A stretch of 64,000 nucleotides of DNA from the NCBI GenBank assembly GCA_049323455.1, contig JBMONF010000019.1, forward strand, positions 124,001 to 188,000, read 5' to 3'. The notes under the pieces are model-generated. The model saw only the letters and a list, made by a program, of their open reading frames with translations, did no database searches and had not been told where the DNA came from. Made by a program: the position numbers and the translations under genes. This document shows positions 60,207 through 64,000 of the stretch, piece after piece (the stretch's first letter is position 1; every line of letters begins with the position of its first letter). The stretch comes from Hypericibacter sp049323455. Lineage in GTDB: Bacteria; Pseudomonadota; Alphaproteobacteria; Dongiales; Dongiaceae.

Positions 60207-61770
60207 CCCCTGTCCCCGCCGCTGCCGCTGCTTTTGTAGCCGCAGTCTCTATGGCCTCAAGATTGTTTACCACGATTTTTTCGAGGGTCGCCGAGCCGTC
60301 CAACATCGGCTGGCAAATCGGATCCGCTGTTTTGGCAGAGCGGACAACCACCTTGCCTTGGGATTTCCTACTAAGCCCATGTTTGAAGAACCGGACGATG
60401 TTTTTTGGAGCCACACCTTCGTATTGAAGAAACACAACCCGCTTGCCCTCGTCGTTCTCTCGAACAGAGATCGAATCCTTATGCAAATCAGTCGCTAGAC
60501 TCTTGGGATAAGGCTCGATGTAGACCACCCTTTTTATCCCGGCCGCGACTATATGCCGTGCACAGCTATGGCAGGGGAATGTCGTGCAATACAGAGTTGA
60601 GCCCTTTATGCCAGCTTTGTTCCCTCGGGCGACAGAGATTATGGCCTCCATCTCCGCGTGAACAGCGCGTGAGTACTCAATTAAATTGCGAATGTCTGTT
60701 CTCGCGAGCGCTTCGCGTGCTTTGTCGTAGGAAATCTTCTTGTCTAATAATTTTGCATCAAATAACTCCCGCACAATGTGCTGGTAGAGGGTTTCTTTTC
60801 GTTGGTCATTATGGCAAATCTTGCCACCCCACTTGAAACAGCGATTGTCCCTTTCGCCATCCTCTGTCCGATAGAGGCCGCCATCATATTTGGGCACATC
60901 GTTGGCGCCGACCCCTATCAGTTCGCCGTCAGTGGAGTAGATCGCAGCGCCGACTTGGCGAGACAGACATGCAGAACTTGCGGCCGAAGACACCGCGGTA
61001 TACATAGCCGCTTCGTCAAGGGTCGGCGTATCGACGCCTAAATTGAATAGAATATCGAAAAACCGTCTCAGCGCGCGCCGAAGCCGCTCATCATTTGGAG
61101 CGTCATTTCTAACGAAGAAATCGGCTTCATAGATCGTGTCGCGGACTTTCTGGCCGGCATCAAATCCTTCGTCCTCGTCTCTTTCCATGAGACTTGGGAG
61201 ATCGGACTTTGAAATACCAGTTTCTGCTAGTCGATCTTCCCGAACCTCTTTTGGTGCAAACACACCAACGAGCCAAAACATGTCGCCGTACACATCCCTG
61301 AGGAGGCGAACCTCCGCGGGGTTCTTCAGCGAGTCGACAATGTGAACGAAACGCAGAGGTAACGGGACCGTTGGGTCATCTTTGTTCTTGTATCCCTCCG
61401 CCAATCGGACAGCAGCGATCTTCTCGACGACTTTCTCGGACAGGTACTTAGGTCCGAATTTTTTCCGCAGCTCATTTCCGAGTGTTTGGAGGCGCTCGAT
61501 GCGTTCGCGACCCTTCAGTTCCTCATTGTACGTTTGGGCGACAAGGGGGCAGGCCTCTCTGATAAGAGCCGACGCCTTCCACATGAATGGCTTGTAATCG
61601 AAATCACTCTTTAGAATGTCGGAAATGACATTCGCGGTATAGGTCACCCCTGATCCAACGGGACCCACCAAGCCTATGATCAGTTCAGGCGTACGCCTAT
61701 TATCGAGAGAGAGTGTGTCGTTGGCTGCCCCTACACCTCGCAGCAAGGGCATTGCGGCAGATGTTGCCAT
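60199..61770 (-). CDS. Anti-phage dCTP/dCMP deaminase (Dcd/AvcD type)
   Basis: 523 residues. The N-terminal half is a P-loop nucleotide-kinase-like domain (Walker A GPVGSGVT, 36-43). The C-terminal half is a zinc-dependent deaminase with HAEME (His371, Glu373) and PCHSC (Cys400, Cys403). This two-domain form matches phage-defence deaminases such as V. cholerae AvcD, which deplete dCTP on infection. A GTG at 61773 is an alternative start. The gene is AT-richer than its surroundings. In Vibrio the enzyme is held by a small RNA (AvcI) upstream; here only about 110 bases lie between the start and the tRNA terminator. Confidence 0.9.
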   Translation of the reverse strand: MATSAAMPLLRGVGAANDTLSLDNRRTPELIIGLVGPVGSGVTYTANVISDILKSDFDYKPFMWKASALIREACPLVAQTYNEELKGRERIERLQTLGNELRKKFGPKYLSEKVVEKIAAVRLAEGYKNKDDPTVPLPLRFVHIVDSLKNPAEVRLLRDVYGDMFWLVGVFAPKEVREDRLAETGISKSDLPSLMERDEDEGFDAGQKVRDTIYEADFFVRNDAPNDERLRRALRRFFDILFNLGVDTPTLDEAAMYTAVSSAASSACLSRQVGAAIYSTDGELIGVGANDVPKYDGGLYRTEDGERDNRCFKWGGKICHNDQRKETLYQHIVRELFDAKLLDKKISYDKAREALARTDIRNLIEYSRAVHAEMEAIISVARGNKAGIKGSTLYCTTFPCHSCARHIVAAGIKRVVYIEPYPKSLATDLHKDSISVRENDEGKRVVFLQYEGVAPKNIVRFFKHGLSRKSQGKVVVRSAKTADPICQPMLDGSATLEKIVVNNLEAIETAATKAAAAAGTGDE

Positions 61771-61878
61771 CACCGTCCCCCGGTCCCCGACTCGATACTA
61801 AAGCAAGTCTAGCTGAGTGGGACTCGGCGGCGCTATCTCCGCGGCGCCTCTGTTTGTCGCTCCGCACGGCATTTCGGT

Positions 61879-61920
61879 AAAGCAAAAGGGCCTAGCCGTT
61901 TCCGGCTAAGCCCTTGCTTT
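61879..61920 (-). terminator. Terminator downstream of tRNA-Ala
   Basis: A long imperfect hairpin, AAAGGGCCTAGCCG and CGGCTAAGCCCTT around a TTTC loop, with TTT-rich flanks on both sides. It begins four bases past the tRNA CCA end and could stop transcription from either side. Confidence 0.7.
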
Positions 61921-61923
61921 ATC

Positions 61924-61999
<76 letters not shown>

Positions 62000-62221
62000 G
62001 AAAGCTTGGGATGGGATCGGGCGGATCCCGCCGGCCGGCTATGCTCTCGCAGGCCCGCCAGCCATCCGTCTCGGGCGGCAAACCTAGGTAGGCGACCTTC
62101 CCGATTCAAGCGAAAAATCCCGCGAGGGAGGCGCACAGGGCCCGAGGGGGCGCTCCCGGGCGGCATGCCCCGGCGCGCTCCTGCCCCCGCGAACCCGCTC
62201 TCGCCTTGGCGGCGCCTTTCC

Positions 62222-62572
62222 TTACGGCTCCTTGTCCTCGTCGGTCTTCTCGATGACGTTCGAGACGTCCTCGTCCTCGCCGAGCTCGGAGGTGTCCTCG
62301 ATGAGCTCCTCTTCCTCCTCCTCGCCCTCGGTGGGGATCTCCTCGATCTCTTCCTCGGCCACCTCGGGGACCTCGGCCGGCACGGGACGCGGAACCGGGC
62401 GTTGCGCTGCCGCCTTCTCGGCGCCAGCGCGGCCGCGCCGCGATTTCGCGACCGCCTCGGTATCATAGATCGCGCCGCATTTGGGGCAGGCGATCGGGCT
62501 CTTATGCAGATCGTAGAAATGGGCACCGCAGCTTTGGCAGGTGCGTTTGGTGCCCCAGGCTGCCTTGACCAC
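62222..62572 (-). CDS. FYDLN-type zinc-ribbon protein (TIGR02300-like)
   Basis: 116 residues from a GTG at 62572 with GGAG upstream. The N-terminus VVKAAWGTKRTCQSCGAHFYDLHKSP, then IACPKCGAIYD, is the FYDLN acid-domain pattern with two CxxC pairs forming a zinc ribbon. The C-terminal 60 residues are highly acidic (EVAEEEIEEIPTEGEEEEEE). Found widely in alphaproteobacteria; function unknown. Many relatives have lost some of these cysteines. Confidence 0.85.
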   Translation of the reverse strand: MVKAAWGTKRTCQSCGAHFYDLHKSPIACPKCGAIYDTEAVAKSRRGRAGAEKAAAQRPVPRPVPAEVPEVAEEEIEEIPTEGEEEEEELIEDTSELGEDEDVSNVIEKTDEDKEP

Positions 62573-62883
62573 GCGAGATGCTCCTTCGCTCGACCTTCGC
62601 GTGGGAACCGCCGGCCTTGTCGAACGGCCCCACGCTTGAAACGGGGCTGCCAACTGCCATGACCGAAAGCCCCTGTCAAACGGTAAATCCGGACGGTCGG
62701 CGTGGCACCGGGCGGGCCCGCGCGAAGGCTCGGGTGAGCGCCTCGCATATCGTCGCCTTCGGGCGCCCGCGGCCGGTCGCCACCTGCAACACGATGTGGT
62801 AGAGAAGCCCGCCCGTGAAAGGGCGTCGGACCAGGCCGGCGCCCACGATCAATCGTCCCAGTCCCGAGGGGAAAACGAAGCCC
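62573..62883. other. Divergent region between FYDLN gene and aroA
   Basis: 311 bases. A minus-strand TTGACA (62679 to 62674) is a candidate -35 for the FYDLN gene, but no good -10 is seen. The aroA coding frame is open leftward to about 62815, so part of this region may be coding. Confidence 0.5.
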
Positions 62884-64000
62884 GTGACGCGACTGATTTC
62901 CGAAGCCAGCGCTGCGCTCAAGGGACGTGCGCGCGTGCCCGGCGACAAATCGATCTCGCACCGCGCCCTCATGATCGGCGCGCTCGCCCTCGGGCAGACG
63001 CGCATCGAGGGCCTGCTCGAAGGCGAGGACGTGCTGCGCACCGCCGCCGCCATGCAGGCGCTCGGCGCGGAGGTGGCGCAGGAGGGCCCGGGGCGCTGGC
63101 GCGTGGCCGGGCGCGGCATCGGCGGCCTGGCCGAGCCCGCCGACCTGCTCGACATGGGCAATGCCGGCACCGGCGCGCGGCTGCTGATGGGTCTCGTCGC
63201 CACCCACCCGATCACCGCCTTCTTCACCGGCGACGCCTCCTTGCGCCGGCGTCCGATGGAGCGCGTGGCGCTGCCGCTGAGGCAGATGGGCGCCCAGATC
63301 GTCGCTCGTGCCGGCGGCCGCCTGCCGCTGGCCGTGGTCGGTGCCCGGGAGCCGATGCCGATCACCTACCGGCTCCCCGTGGCCTCGGCCCAGATCAAGT
63401 CGGCGGTGCTGCTGGCCGGCCTCAACACGCCGGGCGCCACCACCGTGATCGAGCCCGAGCCCACGCGCGACCATACCGAGCTGATGCTGCGGCACTTCGG
63501 CGTCGAGGTCCGCGTCGAGCAGCGGCCGGAGGGGCGCGCCGCCACCGTGATCGGCGAGCCCGAGATCGAGGGGCGCGACATCCGCGTGCCGGCCGATCCC
63601 TCCTCCGCCGCCTTTCCGATGGTGGCGGCGCTGATCCGCCCGGGCTCCGACATCCTGCTCGAGAATGTCGGCATCAATCCGCACCGGATCGGGCTGGTCG
63701 AGACGCTGATCGAGATGGGCGCCGACATCGCGCTCGAGAACCGCCGCGAGGCGGCGGGCGAGCCCATCGCCGACATCCGCGTGCGCGCAAGCGCGCTCAA
63801 GGGCGTGACGGTGCCGGCCGCGCGCGCACCCAGCATGATCGACGAATACCCGATCCTCGGGGTCGCCGCCGCCTTCGCCCAAGGCACGACGCGCATGGAG
63901 GGCCTGGCGGAGCTGCGGGTGAAGGAAAGCGACCGCCTTGCCGCCATGGCGCGCGGCCTTGCCGCCTGCGGCGTCGAGGTCGAGGCCGGGCCGGACTTCC
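62884..64000 (+). CDS. aroA: 3-phosphoshikimate 1-carboxyvinyltransferase, N-terminal part
   Basis: 372 residues are present before the right edge; the C-terminus is outside. It carries the EPSP synthase signatures RARVPGDKSISHRALMIGAL near residue 16, DMGNAGTGARLLMGL, GDASLRRRPMERV, QIKSAVLLAGL and RVKESDRLAAMARGL. It makes EPSP from shikimate-3-phosphate and PEP. The GTG at 62884, 12 bases after GAGGGG, is the best start; a GTG at 62815 in frame is an alternative. Confidence 0.96.
   Translation, partial: MTRLISEASAALKGRARVPGDKSISHRALMIGALALGQTRIEGLLEGEDVLRTAAAMQALGAEVAQEGPGRWRVAGRGIGGLAEPADLLDMGNAGTGARLLMGLVATHPITAFFTGDASLRRRPMERVALPLRQMGAQIVARAGGRLPLAVVGAREPMPITYRLPVASAQIKSAVLLAGLNTPGATTVIEPEPTRDHTELMLRHFGVEVRVEQRPEGRAATVIGEPEIEGRDIRVPADPSSAAFPMVAALIRPGSDILLENVGINPHRIGLVETLIEMGADIALENRREAAGEPIADIRVRASALKGVTVPAARAPSMIDEYPILGVAAAFAQGTTRMEGLAELRVKESDRLAAMARGLAACGVEVEAGPDF

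Noticed and set aside
61771..61878. AvcI-like antitoxin small RNA upstream of the deaminase
   Set aside because: Only about 110 bases are available and I see no promoter and terminator pair of its own.

Overview
The window is G+C-rich, densely coded bacterial DNA. It reads as an alphaproteobacterium, probably Rhodospirillales-like. The signs are rpoN followed by hpf and ptsN, the kdsD-lptC-lptA-lptB block, a FYDLN-family zinc-ribbon protein, a DUF1150 gene beside hsp20, an NDUFA9-like epimerase and an ABHD10-like hydrolase. No rRNA, CRISPR array or transposase was seen.

Layout. (1) 1-15,700 is mostly core: pheT (partial), pheS, a lipoprotein, rplT, rpmI, infC and thrS on the minus strand. 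A small arsenic module (arsR, arsI-like) and a membrane protein sit between infC and rpmI. Then come a glycosyltransferase, a hydrolase, an epimerase, a TPR protein and a GST. An ECF sigma factor/anti-sigma pair precedes a ferritin-like lipoprotein and a cytochrome c. (2) 15,789-39,620 is a roughly 24 kb accessory block, all on the minus strand, ending against gltB. It combines copper handling (two P1B ATPases, a CopZ-like chaperone, YHS proteins, a Met-rich periplasmic protein, a CcdA-like protein and a thioredoxin-like protein) with enzymes of archaeal type: type II GAPDH, an AMP phosphorylase-like protein and archaeal-type S-adenosylmethionine synthetase. PRPP synthetase, a beta-CASP hydrolase, a UbiB-type kinase, cytochrome c and a D-2-hydroxyacid dehydrogenase are also present. 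Two FNR/FixK-type boxes sit at about -41.5 from plausible promoters, so low-oxygen control is likely. (3) 39,733-56,607 is core: gltB, gltD, uppP, tRNA-Leu, RNase D, kdsD, lptC-lptA-lptB, rpoN, hpf, ptsN and hsp20. (4) 56,918-61,999 is a defence region: a single-chain MmeI-like restriction-modification enzyme, and an anti-phage dCTP deaminase (Dcd/AvcD type) lying between tRNA-Ala and an imperfect copy of that tRNA's 3' end. (5) The right edge holds the FYDLN-type protein and the start of aroA.

The most interesting parts are the FNR-linked copper/archaeal-type enzyme island with its unnamed small proteins, the P1B ATPase with CPD in place of CPC, and the small att-flanked deaminase island with a coupled 64-residue ORF. 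Function calls rest on motifs and family resemblance read by eye; no database search was run.
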